64,000 bases of DNA, from contig NZ_CP045354.1 of assembly GCF_009363435.1 (NCBI RefSeq), forward strand, positions 3,376,501-3,440,500, in the 5' to 3' direction. Positions 38,642 to 46,798 of this stretch are shown piece after piece. Each line of letters begins with the position of its first letter. The first letter of the stretch is position 1. The position numbers and the translations under genes are program-made. Origin of the DNA: Labrenzia sp. THAF82. GTDB taxonomy: Bacteria > Pseudomonadota > Alphaproteobacteria > Rhizobiales > Stappiaceae. The notes beneath the pieces are model-generated. The model had not been told where the DNA came from. It made no database searches and worked only from the letters and a program-made list of their open reading frames with translations.

Positions 38642-39475
38642 TCATGACTGTCTCTTTTTTGCTGCTTGCCAAGCTGCTTCCATGTCTTCGAGTGTCATGT
38701 CCTGAAGCGTTGTGTCGGTCCGACTGGCTTCGTCTTCAATGGCAGCAAACCGGGTTCGGAATTTTCTGTTCGTTCGGCGCAAAGCTTCCTCTGGATCAAT
38801 GTCGAGGTGGCGGGCGAGGTTGGCGAGTGCAAACAGAGTGTCGCCAAGTTCGTCACTCATGCGGTCTTTGTCCGGGTCTCCTTTGGCAAGTTCTGCATCT
38901 AATTCGTGTGTTTCTTCCCGGATCTTCTCGAGTACGAGCCTGGTATCATTCCAGTCGAAACCGACCTTTGACGCCCGGCGCTGCAGTTTGTCGGCTTCCT
39001 GAAGAGCAGGGAAGGCGGTCGGTACATCGTCAAGATAGCCTTTGCTCGGCTCAGAAAGTCCGAGAGCTTTGCGTTCGGCCCGTTTTTCAGCCCGCTCTTC
39101 GGCTTTGATCCGCTCCCAGATACCTTTGACGTGTTCCGCCTTTTCACCGTTTTCATCGCCGAAAACATGAGGATGGCGACGGATCAGTTTTTTGGTTATG
39201 CCTTCAACGACATCGCCGAAATCAAAGTGCTCGCCTTCCTCGGCCATGCGCGCGTGATAGACCACCTGGAGCAACAGATCGCCAAGCTCTTCTCGCAGTT
39301 CCAGCAGATCATTTTTTGCGATTGCATCTGCAACTTCGTAAGCTTCTTCGAGTGTATAGGGAGCAATTGTCGAAAAGTTTTGTTCCAGGTCCCAGGGACA
39401 ACCTGTTACGGGCGTTCTCAAGGCCGCCATGATTTCGATGAGGCGGGCAATGTTGCGGCTGGGTGTCATTGGCAT
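38642..39475 (-). CDS. mazG: Nucleoside triphosphate pyrophosphohydrolase MazG
   Basis: MazG hydrolyses NTPs and dNTPs to monophosphates, clearing damaged or excess nucleotides and lowering ppGpp in E. coli. The 277-residue protein has two MazG repeats. The first shows the metal-binding EEAYEVADAI ... LREELGDLLLQVVYHA helices, and the second EETHELDAELAKG ... MSDELGDTLFALANLA. The motif CPWDLEQNFSTIAPYTLEEA is the family N-terminal signature. It follows the small membrane gene by 21 bp on the same strand, so it could be at the tail of the pyrimidine-transport transcript, although it is a housekeeping gene. Confidence 0.95.
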   Translation of the reverse strand: MPMTPSRNIARLIEIMAALRTPVTGCPWDLEQNFSTIAPYTLEEAYEVADAIAKNDLLELREELGDLLLQVVYHARMAEEGEHFDFGDVVEGITKKLIRRHPHVFGDENGEKAEHVKGIWERIKAEERAEKRAERKALGLSEPSKGYLDDVPTAFPALQEADKLQRRASKVGFDWNDTRLVLEKIREETHELDAELAKGDPDKDRMSDELGDTLFALANLARHLDIDPEEALRRTNRKFRTRFAAIEDEASRTDTTLQDMTLEDMEAAWQAAKKRQS

Positions 39476-39496
39476 TCCAAGTTTAGGTGAAAAGTC

Positions 39497-39733
39497 TTAG
39501 GTGGAGAAAATTCCCACACAAATCATAAACACTGCACCGACAAAGGCCAGTATGCCGACGAAAATCATGAAAATCCGCATTGGTCTGGAGTGCCCCTTGA
39601 AGCCATCATAAGGCGCACGTCTCTCTCGGTGGTCTGAATATAGTTCCAGCAGGTCAGAAAGTAGAAAGGTCGCAAGAATTACCGCAACAACTATTGCTGT
39701 TATGATGACTTCGAGCAACGAAAACTCAGGCAA
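39497..39733 (-). CDS. Small two-helix membrane protein coupled to the ABC permease gene
   Basis: This 78-residue protein has two membrane helices: about 8-26 (EVIITAIVVAVILATFLLS) and about 52-75. A charged loop, ELYSDHRERRAPYDGFKGHS, lies between them. It starts with TTG one base after the stop of the upstream permease gene, and its AAGGAG ribosome site lies inside the last permease codons, so translation is likely coupled. No family is recognised. Position and coupling suggest an accessory subunit of the transporter or a simple operon passenger. The short length and hydrophobicity match nothing specific. Confidence 0.72.
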   Translation of the reverse strand: MPEFSLLEVIITAIVVAVILATFLLSDLLELYSDHRERRAPYDGFKGHSRPMRIFMIFVGILAFVGAVFMICVGIFST

Positions 39734-39734
39734 T

Positions 39735-40880
39735 TCAACTCCTTATGGACGGGTGCCAGAATGTGACGGCCCGCTCCACCAGCGCCACAGCGCCGTAGAA
39801 CAAGGATCCTGCAAGAGCGGCAACAGCAATTTCCGCCCACACCATATCGACGTTCATGCGACCGACTTCCGTTGAGATCCGGAACCCCATGCCGACGATT
39901 GGAGTGCCAAAGAATTCAGCAACAATGGCTCCGATCAGAGCCAGGGTCGAATTGATTTTCAACGCATTGAAGATGAACGGCATGGCCATGGGCAGGCGCA
40001 ACTTGAAGAGCGTTTGCCAATAGCTGGAGGCATATGTACGCATCAAATCGCGCTGCATGGCATCTGACGCGGCAAGGCCCGAAACAGTGTTCACCAACAT
40101 TGGAAAGAACGTCATGATGATGACGACCGCCGCCTTGGATGGCCAATCGAAGCCGAACCACATTACCATGATCGGTGCAACGCCGATGATGGGCAAAGCG
40201 GATACCAGATTGCCGATGGGCAGAAGGCCTCTTCTCAGAAACGGTACCCGGTCAACAAGGATTGCAATCAGAAATGCCGAACCGCAGCCAATTATGTAGC
40301 CTGCCAGAACCGCTTTAAGGAAAGTCTGCTGGAAATCAGCCCATAACGTCGGGACAGAATTGATGAGCCGCACCCAGATTTCAGAAGGGGCAGGCAACAG
40401 TACTTTCGGCACACCTGCACCGGTCACCACCAGTTGCCAAAGAACAAGTATCGTGATGCCGAATATGGCCGGTATCGCCAAATTCACGATGCGGGCCATA
40501 GTCTGCGAACGGCTTTTCCAGATTGCCAGTCTCTCGACAAAGAGCCAGGAGGCTGCCCAGGTCGCAATTGCCAGTGCCCAGAAACCCAGTTTCGCTTCTC
40601 CGACATGCTGCGACACAGTTGAAACCAACAGCCAGGCCGACGCGGCAGCAACAAGCCCGAGTATGAGATCCCCGATCCAGTTGCGCATGAAACCAAGTTC
40701 ATACCGGACACCTGCAATGGCTAGGATCACCAGACAAGCTGCCAATCTCGGCACGTCCATGATGCCGTAGTCAGGCCCGAAGATTGGGCTGAAAAGCCCG
40801 ACAATCACCATCAGCACAACAAACCAGGCAAGAAGGGCCGGCATGTCTAATCTGCGTTTGGCAGCTGCTTGTGCACTCAT
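39735..40880 (-). CDS. ABC transporter permease with extra N-terminal helices
   Basis: This 381-residue inner-membrane permease belongs to the SsuC/TauC/ThiX-type (BPD_transp_1) superfamily. The canonical six-helix domain occupies about 135-375. The cytoplasmic coupling (EAA) segment is here the stretch MRTYASSYWQTLFKLRLPMA. About 130 residues with four additional hydrophobic segments precede it, which is longer than a standard SsuC-type permease. Its start overlaps the end of the neighbouring permease gene in ATGA. Together with that permease, the ATPase upstream and perhaps the small protein downstream it would make an importer. A pyrimidine-type substrate is inferred from the operon. Confidence 0.9.
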   Translation of the reverse strand: MSAQAAAKRRLDMPALLAWFVVLMVIVGLFSPIFGPDYGIMDVPRLAACLVILAIAGVRYELGFMRNWIGDLILGLVAAASAWLLVSTVSQHVGEAKLGFWALAIATWAASWLFVERLAIWKSRSQTMARIVNLAIPAIFGITILVLWQLVVTGAGVPKVLLPAPSEIWVRLINSVPTLWADFQQTFLKAVLAGYIIGCGSAFLIAILVDRVPFLRRGLLPIGNLVSALPIIGVAPIMVMWFGFDWPSKAAVVIIMTFFPMLVNTVSGLAASDAMQRDLMRTYASSYWQTLFKLRLPMAMPFIFNALKINSTLALIGAIVAEFFGTPIVGMGFRISTEVGRMNVDMVWAEIAVAALAGSLFYGAVALVERAVTFWHPSIRS

Positions 40881-41800
40881 CTTGCCATGCCCATACGTTT
40901 GAGGGTGTGTTTTTCCAAAACGCCTATCAGCGCGACAAGAGACCCGGCAAGGAAGGCTGCCATGAGCAATGCGGACCAGATCTGAACAGTTTGGCCATAG
41001 TAGGAGCCTGCTAGAAGTCTTGCCCCCAGTCCTGCAACGGCGCCAGTTGGCAATTCACCGACAATCGCTCCAACCAGTGAAGCGGCCATGCCGATCTTCA
41101 TGGAGGTGAATAGAAACGGCACTGCATAGGGAAGGCGGAGCTTCCAGAATGCCTGAACGCGGGTGGCGGAATAGGTGTGCATCAAATCCATGTGGATCAC
41201 TTCAGGCGACCGCAATCCCTTTACCATGCCGACGGCAACCGGAAAGAAGGAGAGATAAGTTGAGATAAGGGCCTTCGGCAGCAATCCGGAAATCCCGACC
41301 GCATTCAGAACGACGATGATCATCGGCGCGATGGCCAGGATCGGGATGGTTTGCGAGGATATGATCCACGGCATTAGGGATTTGTCGAGTACGCGAGAAT
41401 GAACAATGCCGATCGCCAGCAGAATGCCGAGCGTTGTTCCGATAAGAAATCCCATCAAGGTCGAAGAAAGCGTAATGCCGCTGTGATAGATCAGCGAGCG
41501 TTTTGATGTGATCTTCTTCTCAACCGTTGTTTTCCAGATCTCTATGACAACCTGATGAGGTGCCGGCAGAACTGGGCGTTCCTGGGCAAGTGTGTCGGTT
41601 ATCAGCTGGCTGACAGGAACATCGGTCTGGCTCGCACGCTCATAGATTTCCTGCTGAAAGGGCGTGTTGAGTGCAACGGCAGCTATGTACCAGATCGCTA
41701 GAATGGCAGAGACGACCACGATAACGGGTCCGACCGTTCCGGACATCAGGCCAGAAAAAGGGTTGGTGCTGCGATTTCCGGGGAGAGAAGTGTCTGTCAT
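40877..41800 (-). CDS. ABC transporter permease (SsuC/TauC-like)
   Basis: This 307-residue permease is of the same superfamily as its neighbour. An N-terminal helix (about 22-44) is followed by a polar insertion of roughly 55 residues before the main membrane domain. The EAA-type loop is MHTYSATRVQAFWKLRLPYA. The ATG at 41800 is used because GGGGAG lies just upstream; an in-frame TTG at 41824 is less likely. Its ATGA start overlaps the stop of the GNAT gene, and its stop overlaps the next permease, so three genes are translationally coupled. Two different permeases imply a heterodimeric membrane channel. Confidence 0.9.
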   Translation of the reverse strand: MTDTSLPGNRSTNPFSGLMSGTVGPVIVVVSAILAIWYIAAVALNTPFQQEIYERASQTDVPVSQLITDTLAQERPVLPAPHQVVIEIWKTTVEKKITSKRSLIYHSGITLSSTLMGFLIGTTLGILLAIGIVHSRVLDKSLMPWIISSQTIPILAIAPMIIVVLNAVGISGLLPKALISTYLSFFPVAVGMVKGLRSPEVIHMDLMHTYSATRVQAFWKLRLPYAVPFLFTSMKIGMAASLVGAIVGELPTGAVAGLGARLLAGSYYGQTVQIWSALLMAAFLAGSLVALIGVLEKHTLKRMGMAR

Positions 41801-42258
41801 TGATGCTCCCCGGATGGCTTCCAAGAAAATAGTATGTCCGGAAGGTTCTCTTCGTTGTCGCCATCAGTTCGGCGAACCTCGTGGAAGCCACGCATTGAAT
41901 AAAACTTTTGTGCATCAGTATTGGCAACGAAGGTCCACAAGCTGACACCATCGGAAAAATCTTGTTTCACGTTATCAAGTAGCCGGCTGCCCAATCCGTC
42001 TTTGCGGGCACTTTTTGCGACATACAGCCCTGTGACGAAACCATCGCTACTTGTTGCTGAGAAGCCCTGAACAAATCCGTCGCTGTCTTTTGCAACCAAC
42101 ACACAGCGGTTTGAATACACAAAATCAACATAGTGCCGCACAACATCATCGTGTGGGTGGACGCGCGGCATCCATGGCGTTTCGTCAATCCAATCGTTCA
42201 AAATGTTGCCGCAAGCTATCATGTCTTCTTCGACCGCGCTTTTGATCTCAATTACCAT
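41797..42258 (-). CDS. GNAT-family acetyltransferase embedded in the ABC operon
   Basis: This GNAT of about 153 residues starts at MVIEIKSAVEEDMIACGNIL. The acetyl-CoA loop is KSARKDGLGSRLLD, after VTGLYVAKS. The C-terminal strand-helix SLWTFVANTDAQKFYSMRGF with the FYxxxGF motif is typical. The ATG at 42258 is chosen because it begins the fold; an ATG at 42276 overlaps the ATPase stop. It sits between the ABC ATPase gene and the first permease gene and overlaps the latter by 4 bp, so it is co-expressed with the importer. It may acetylate a transported compound or an intermediate, but no substrate can be read from the sequence. Confidence 0.85.
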   Translation of the reverse strand: MVIEIKSAVEEDMIACGNILNDWIDETPWMPRVHPHDDVVRHYVDFVYSNRCVLVAKDSDGFVQGFSATSSDGFVTGLYVAKSARKDGLGSRLLDNVKQDFSDGVSLWTFVANTDAQKFYSMRGFHEVRRTDGDNEENLPDILFSWKPSGEHQ

Positions 42259-42265
42259 GGTCGCT

Positions 42266-43105
42266 TCAGTCTTCATAAGAATGACCGGCACGAAGGCCGT
42301 CACGTACCCTGTGGGCGATCTTCAGGAATTCCGGTGTTTCGCGAATGTCCAAGTTTCTCTCGCGCGGCAAATCGCTGTCGATAACGTCATAGATGCGGCC
42401 CGGGCGAGGGCAGAGCACAACGATTTTGGTCGAGAGGAAAACGGCCTCCGGAATTGAGTGGGTCACGAAAACGACGGTCTTGTTGGTTTTTGCCCACAAT
42501 TGGAGCAGCTGTTCATTTAAATGGTCGCGAACGATCTCATCCAGGGCACCGAATGGCTCGTCCATGAGAAGCAGATCCGGTTCAACGGCCAGCGCACGTG
42601 CAATGGAGGCGCGTTGCTGCATGCCGCCGGAGAGCTGCCAGGGATATTTCTTTTCAAACCCGGACAGGTTCACAAGATCCATGTTCCGGGCGATCCGCTC
42701 CTGCTGCTCGGTTTTGGGCAGTCCCATGATTTCAAGGGGCAGGGCGACATTCTTGGCGATCGTGCGCCAGGGATAAAGAGCTGCGGCTTGAAATACATAG
42801 CCATAAGCACGGTTCAGGCGGGCCTTCTCCGGTGAGACGCCGTTGACTGTTATTGATCCGGCCGTTGGCCGTTCCAGATCGGCGATCACGCGCAACAGCG
42901 TGGTCTTGCCGCAACCGGACGGGCCGATAAACGAAACGAAATCACCTTCGTCGATCTTGAGGTCGATGTCGGAAAGGGCGTGAACCGGTCCGTCATTGGT
43001 TTCGAACGTCAGCGACAGATTGTCGATGTCGATAACGCGTTTCGGGCTGGCGCTGGTCGTCTGTTCCACCGTTTCGGTGTCCTTTGCGCTGGCAAGAGCA
43101 GTCAT
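42266..43105 (-). CDS. ABC transporter ATP-binding protein (SsuB/TauB-like)
   Basis: This 279-residue nucleotide-binding subunit has Walker A GPSGCGKTT, the signature LSGGMQQRASIARAL and Walker B LLLMDEPFGALDE. The switch His is in VFVTHSIPEA. The N-terminal 30 residues are a Thr/Ser-rich extension. Sequence type is that of the sulfonate/taurine/pyrimidine (NMT1/THI5-linked) importers. It lies downstream of the dihydropyrimidinase gene with a 95-bp gap holding a strong hairpin. No substrate-binding protein gene occurs in the cluster, so the binding partner must be encoded elsewhere. Confidence 0.94.
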   Translation of the reverse strand: MTALASAKDTETVEQTTSASPKRVIDIDNLSLTFETNDGPVHALSDIDLKIDEGDFVSFIGPSGCGKTTLLRVIADLERPTAGSITVNGVSPEKARLNRAYGYVFQAAALYPWRTIAKNVALPLEIMGLPKTEQQERIARNMDLVNLSGFEKKYPWQLSGGMQQRASIARALAVEPDLLLMDEPFGALDEIVRDHLNEQLLQLWAKTNKTVVFVTHSIPEAVFLSTKIVVLCPRPGRIYDVIDSDLPRERNLDIRETPEFLKIAHRVRDGLRAGHSYED

Positions 43106-43167
43106 TCATTTCCTCGCTATCGAGCCATTGGAAAACTGGCCGACAAACGGGCCCTCCCTTGGCACGG

Positions 43168-43191
43168 TTCCCTCCCCAGACGGGGAGGGAA
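43168..43191. promoter_or_regulatory. Strong hairpin between dihydropyrimidinase and ABC ATPase genes
   Basis: Perfect 10-base arms TTCCCTCCCC and GGGGAGGGAA with a 4-base loop lie 10 bases past the dihydropyrimidinase stop (read on the minus strand). No T-run follows on the minus strand, so a classical terminator is unlikely. A stabilising or attenuating intercistronic stem is more plausible and could set different levels of enzymes and transporter. Confidence 0.65.
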
Positions 43192-43200
43192 TATCTTCAG

Positions 43201-44658
43201 TCAGACACCGCTGGCCGGAATGCCTGTGCGTTCCACTTTGCGCGGAGCTGTCAGTTCTTTCCACGTCGAAAGTGCTTTGTTCACAGCCTGGAACGGTTCA
43301 CGGGCGACAAACTCACCATGGCCCTGTTTGTGATTGACGGTGCCGTCTTCGACCGCGACACGTCCACGTGTCAGTGTGTATCGAGGAAGCCCTTTGACAG
43401 CCTTGCCTTCAAAGACGTTGTAGTCGATGGCTGACTGCTGGTTGGTAGCTGTGATTGTCTTTTCCTTTTGCGGATCCCAGACCACAAGGTCGGCGTCCGC
43501 TCCAACCAAAACAGCTCCTTTTTTCGGATAGATATTCAGGATCTTTGCAATATTGGTTGAAGTAACCGCGACAAATTCGTTTGGCGTCAACCGACCGGTT
43601 CCAACTCCGTAAGTCCAGAGCATTGGCATGCGGTCTTCCAAACCGCCGGTGCCGTTGGGGATCTTCGTGAAATCCCCCACGCCAGTACGCTTCTGGTCGG
43701 TTGTGAAAGCACAGTGGTCCGTCGCGACCACCTGAAGGGAACCCGAGGCCAGGCCTGCCCACAGACTGTCCTGGTGCTTCTTGTCGCGGAACGGCGGAGA
43801 CATCACGCGGCGGGCGGAATGGTCCCAATCATGATGATAATATTCGCTGTCATCGAGTGTCAGGTGCTGGATCAAAGGTTCGCCATAAGCGCGAATGCCA
43901 TTCTGCCTTGCCCGACGGATTGCTTCATGTGCCTGTTCGGACGAGGTGTGGACGATGTAAACAGGGACACCTGCCATATCGGCGATCATAATAGCGCGGT
44001 TGGTTGCTTCCCCTTCAACTTCCGGTGGGCGAGAGTGTGCATGGCCTTCGGGGCCATTGTGACCTTCTGCCAGCAGCTTTTGTTGAAGCGTTGCGACAAC
44101 GTCGCCGTTCTCAGCGTGGACCAGGGGCAAAGCGCCAAGTTCAGCGCAGCGCTGGAAGGAGGCGAACATCTCATCGTCATTCACCATTAGGGCGCCTTTA
44201 TACGCCATGAAGTGTTTGAACGTGTTGATGCCCTTTTTCTGGACCACTTCCTGCATGTCGTTAAAGACCTGCTCACCCCACCAAGTGATGGCCATATGGA
44301 AGGAATAGTCGCAATGCGCCATTGTGGACTTGTTGTCCCACATCTGCAGCGCTTCGAGCAGCGACTGACCGGGTGAAGGCAAGGCAAAGTCAACGACCAT
44401 TGTCGTGCCGCCGGATAGGGCTGCACGGGTCCCGCTGTCGAAATTGTCAGATGAGAATGTGCCCATGAAAGGCATTTCCAGATGCGTGTGCGGATCAATG
44501 CCGCCCGGCATGATGTAGCAACCGGTCGCGTCCAGGGTTTCGTCACCTGAAAGGTTCGGGCCGATTTCAACAATACGGCCGTCTTCGATCTTCACGTCGG
44601 CTTCGTAGGACAGGTCAGCAGTGACAACAGTGCCACCTTTGATCACTTTGCTTGCCAT
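43201..44658 (-). CDS. hydA: Dihydropyrimidinase / D-hydantoinase
   Basis: This enzyme opens the ring of dihydrouracil or dihydrothymine (and 5-substituted hydantoins) to N-carbamoyl-beta-amino acids. The 485-residue amidohydrolase has the metal-binding GGIDPHTHLEMPF and the carboxylated Lys in FKHFMAYKGALMVND. Further metal ligands are in HAENGD and the IVHTSSEQAHEAI segment. The ATG at 44658 gives MASKVIKGGTVV and has GAAAGGGAA upstream; a longer TTG start has no support. It is the second step of reductive pyrimidine catabolism and sits with the third-step and transaminase genes on the same strand. Confidence 0.95.
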   Translation of the reverse strand: MASKVIKGGTVVTADLSYEADVKIEDGRIVEIGPNLSGDETLDATGCYIMPGGIDPHTHLEMPFMGTFSSDNFDSGTRAALSGGTTMVVDFALPSPGQSLLEALQMWDNKSTMAHCDYSFHMAITWWGEQVFNDMQEVVQKKGINTFKHFMAYKGALMVNDDEMFASFQRCAELGALPLVHAENGDVVATLQQKLLAEGHNGPEGHAHSRPPEVEGEATNRAIMIADMAGVPVYIVHTSSEQAHEAIRRARQNGIRAYGEPLIQHLTLDDSEYYHHDWDHSARRVMSPPFRDKKHQDSLWAGLASGSLQVVATDHCAFTTDQKRTGVGDFTKIPNGTGGLEDRMPMLWTYGVGTGRLTPNEFVAVTSTNIAKILNIYPKKGAVLVGADADLVVWDPQKEKTITATNQQSAIDYNVFEGKAVKGLPRYTLTRGRVAVEDGTVNHKQGHGEFVAREPFQAVNKALSTWKELTAPRKVERTGIPASGV

Positions 44659-44714
44659 CGTCGTTTCCCTTTCGTTCACATCAGTTTCACCGGCAGATTT
44701 GCCCGGTTGATCAT

Positions 44715-45494
44715 TCAATTGGGTTCAGGGCACCAAAGCGCGGGAGCCGTCAGGTCCCGGTCTTTGAGGATCATCGAGATCCCGTATTTTTCAGCGATGG
44801 TGCACGCTTTGGTGAAGTGTATCGGCTTGTCGATGTATTCCGCATCAAAGATGGCCTTGCCTGCGTCATTATAGGCGCTGTAAGCCTTGCAGGTTCGGTC
44901 CTGATAACAGCTTTCCGCAATGGCAAAGTCGAGCACGTCAATCAGTTTCTCGGTCAGGTCCGGTACATTCTTCTGTCCGATCTTCAAACCGAGACCGCGC
45001 GCCGTGCCGGCAAGCAAGCGAATATAGGCGACCGCGTGCTGCTCTGTGATCGGGAAGCCGCTGTCATTGTCATGGACATCCATGTTGTCTGGCTCAATTG
45101 CATCGAACCCCATCGACTTGCAACTTTCGAAACGGGCTGCCATGAGCGGTAACAGGACATCGAGGCGGCGAATGTCGAGAAAGCGTTCATCGGGCCAGTC
45201 GTCATAAGTGTTGCCGATGATTTCTGACGGAAAATTTGCCCTGTCGGGTGATGTTCTTTCAAGTGTACCCACACTGACATAGCAAATCGTCTTGATGCCT
45301 TTGGATTTCAGAGCGGCCAAGTCTTCGGGCGATACGATAGACGGATGCAGATCCAGCACCTTGACGGGCCTATTGAGCTCAGCCGGTTCCGTTAACTGCC
45401 AATCCCAGCTGTCGCCGGCGGAAAAAGCGAAGGCGGGCAGGGACAGCATGAAAACGCTGCCTGCCAATGCCATCGCTTTTCCAAAAAATCGCAT
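44715..45494 (-). CDS. Secreted GH114-like (polygalactosaminidase-type) glycosidase
   Basis: This 259-residue protein has a Sec signal peptide (RFFGKAMALAGSVFMLSLPA, likely cleavage after AFA). The mature part is a TIM-barrel of the GH114 / endo-alpha-1,4-polygalactosaminidase type. Visible motifs are SWDWQL near the start, TICYVSVGTLE, and the acidic active-site segment GFDAIEPDNMD. IGQKNVPDL and CYQDRTCKAY follow. Its ATG overlaps the stop of the preceding amidohydrolase in TAATG, so translation is coupled. A predicted exported glycosidase is unexpected inside a pyrimidine-breakdown operon; its substrate here is unknown. Confidence 0.85.
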   Translation of the reverse strand: MRFFGKAMALAGSVFMLSLPAFAFSAGDSWDWQLTEPAELNRPVKVLDLHPSIVSPEDLAALKSKGIKTICYVSVGTLERTSPDRANFPSEIIGNTYDDWPDERFLDIRRLDVLLPLMAARFESCKSMGFDAIEPDNMDVHDNDSGFPITEQHAVAYIRLLAGTARGLGLKIGQKNVPDLTEKLIDVLDFAIAESCYQDRTCKAYSAYNDAGKAIFDAEYIDKPIHFTKACTIAEKYGISMILKDRDLTAPALWCPEPN

Positions 45495-46750
45495 TATTCG
45501 ACGATCTCCGCCGTTTCCACCACGGCATGGAAAAGAACATCCGCACCGGCTTTCGCCCAGTCTTTGGAGATTTCTTCTGCCTCGTTGTGCGACAGGCCGT
45601 CGACACACGGACACATGATCATTGCTGTCGGGGCGACTTTGTTGATCCAACACGCATCATGTCCCGCGCCGGAAATGATATTCTGGTGGGAGTAGCCAAG
45701 CCGTTCGGCAGCATTTCTGACCGCGTCGACGCAGCCCTGGTCGAACTCTACCGGATCAAAACCGCCGACTTTTTCGAATTCGACTTCAAGTCCCATTTCG
45801 TCGCAGATTTTCTTGCCACCGATTTTCAGCCGGTCTTCCATGTCCTTGATAACGGCAATGTCGGGCGACCGGAAGTCTATGGTGAAGACGGTTTTGCCGG
45901 GGATCACGTTTCGCGAGTTCGGGTAGACGTCGATGTGTCCAGCCGCGCCAACAGCATGAGGGGCGTGCGACCAGGCAATTTCGTCAACCAGTTCCAGAAT
46001 GCGCGCCATGGCAAGCCCTGCATTCTTGCGCATTGGCATCGGCGTCGAACCGGTGTGGCTGTCTTTTCCGGTCACGGTCACTTGCGTCCAGGAGAGCCCC
46101 TGACCGTGTGTCACAACGCCAATGTCCTTGCCTTCAGCTTCCAGGATGGGCCCCTGTTCAATGTGAAGCTCGAACATGGCGTGCATCTTGTCCTTGCGAG
46201 CGCCAACTTCTTCGTCGCCCACCCAGCCGATGCGCTTCAGTTCATCACCAAACTTCTTGCCTTCGGCGTCTTCGCGATCATAAGCCCAGTTCTGTGTGTG
46301 AACACCGGCAAATACACCGGAAGCCAGCATGGCTGGGGCAAAACGCGTGCCTTCTTCATTGGTCCAGTTGGTCACGACAATCGGATGTTTGGTCTTCAGA
46401 CCAAGGTCATTCATCGTGCGCACAAGTTCCAACCCGCCTAGAACTCCGAGGATCCCATCGTATTTACCGCCTGTTGGCTGGGTATCGAGATGAGACCCGA
46501 CATAGACCGGCAGAGCATCGGGATCCGTTCCCGGCCGGGTCATGAACATGTTGCCCATAGTATCAACGGCCATCGAAAGTCCGGCCTCTTCGCACCATTT
46601 TTGAAACAATTTACGGCCTTCTGAATCCTCATCAGTCAGGGTTTGCCGGTTGTTTCCGCCAGCGACACCCGGGCCGATCTTTGCCATTTCCATCAGGCTG
46701 TCCCAGAGCCTGTCCGGATTGATCTTCAAGTTTTCGCCTGGAGCGGCCAT
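45494..46750 (-). CDS. Zn-dependent N-carbamoyl amino acid amidohydrolase (beta-ureidopropionase type)
   Basis: This 418-residue enzyme is of the M20/allantoate amidohydrolase family. Metal ligands are in GSHLDTQPTGGKYDGILG (His, Asp), NWTNEEGTRFAPA (Glu pair), ELHIEQGPILE (His) and AGHDACWI (His). Family members cleave N-carbamoyl-beta-alanine, N-carbamoyl-L-amino acids or allantoate. With a dihydropyrimidinase next door and a beta-alanine-type aminotransferase upstream, the beta-ureidopropionase reaction (giving beta-alanine, CO2 and ammonia) is the best guess. AGGAGA precedes the ATG. It follows the aminotransferase by 48 bp. Confidence 0.92.
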   Translation of the reverse strand: MAAPGENLKINPDRLWDSLMEMAKIGPGVAGGNNRQTLTDEDSEGRKLFQKWCEEAGLSMAVDTMGNMFMTRPGTDPDALPVYVGSHLDTQPTGGKYDGILGVLGGLELVRTMNDLGLKTKHPIVVTNWTNEEGTRFAPAMLASGVFAGVHTQNWAYDREDAEGKKFGDELKRIGWVGDEEVGARKDKMHAMFELHIEQGPILEAEGKDIGVVTHGQGLSWTQVTVTGKDSHTGSTPMPMRKNAGLAMARILELVDEIAWSHAPHAVGAAGHIDVYPNSRNVIPGKTVFTIDFRSPDIAVIKDMEDRLKIGGKKICDEMGLEVEFEKVGGFDPVEFDQGCVDAVRNAAERLGYSHQNIISGAGHDACWINKVAPTAMIMCPCVDGLSHNEAEEISKDWAKAGADVLFHAVVETAEIVE

Positions 46751-46798
46751 TTGCGTGTCTCCTAGAAAGGTGTCGGTGTCTCGTTGACAAGCTTTTGT

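Noticed and set aside
44659-44718. Longer dihydropyrimidinase start at a TTG
   Set aside because: It overlaps the end of the GH114-like gene; the ATG at 44658 has a better ribosome site and the usual family N-terminus.
45495-45653. Extended N-terminus for the GH114-like protein
   Set aside because: It would lie inside the amidohydrolase gene and bury the signal peptide; the ATG at 45494 puts the signal peptide first.
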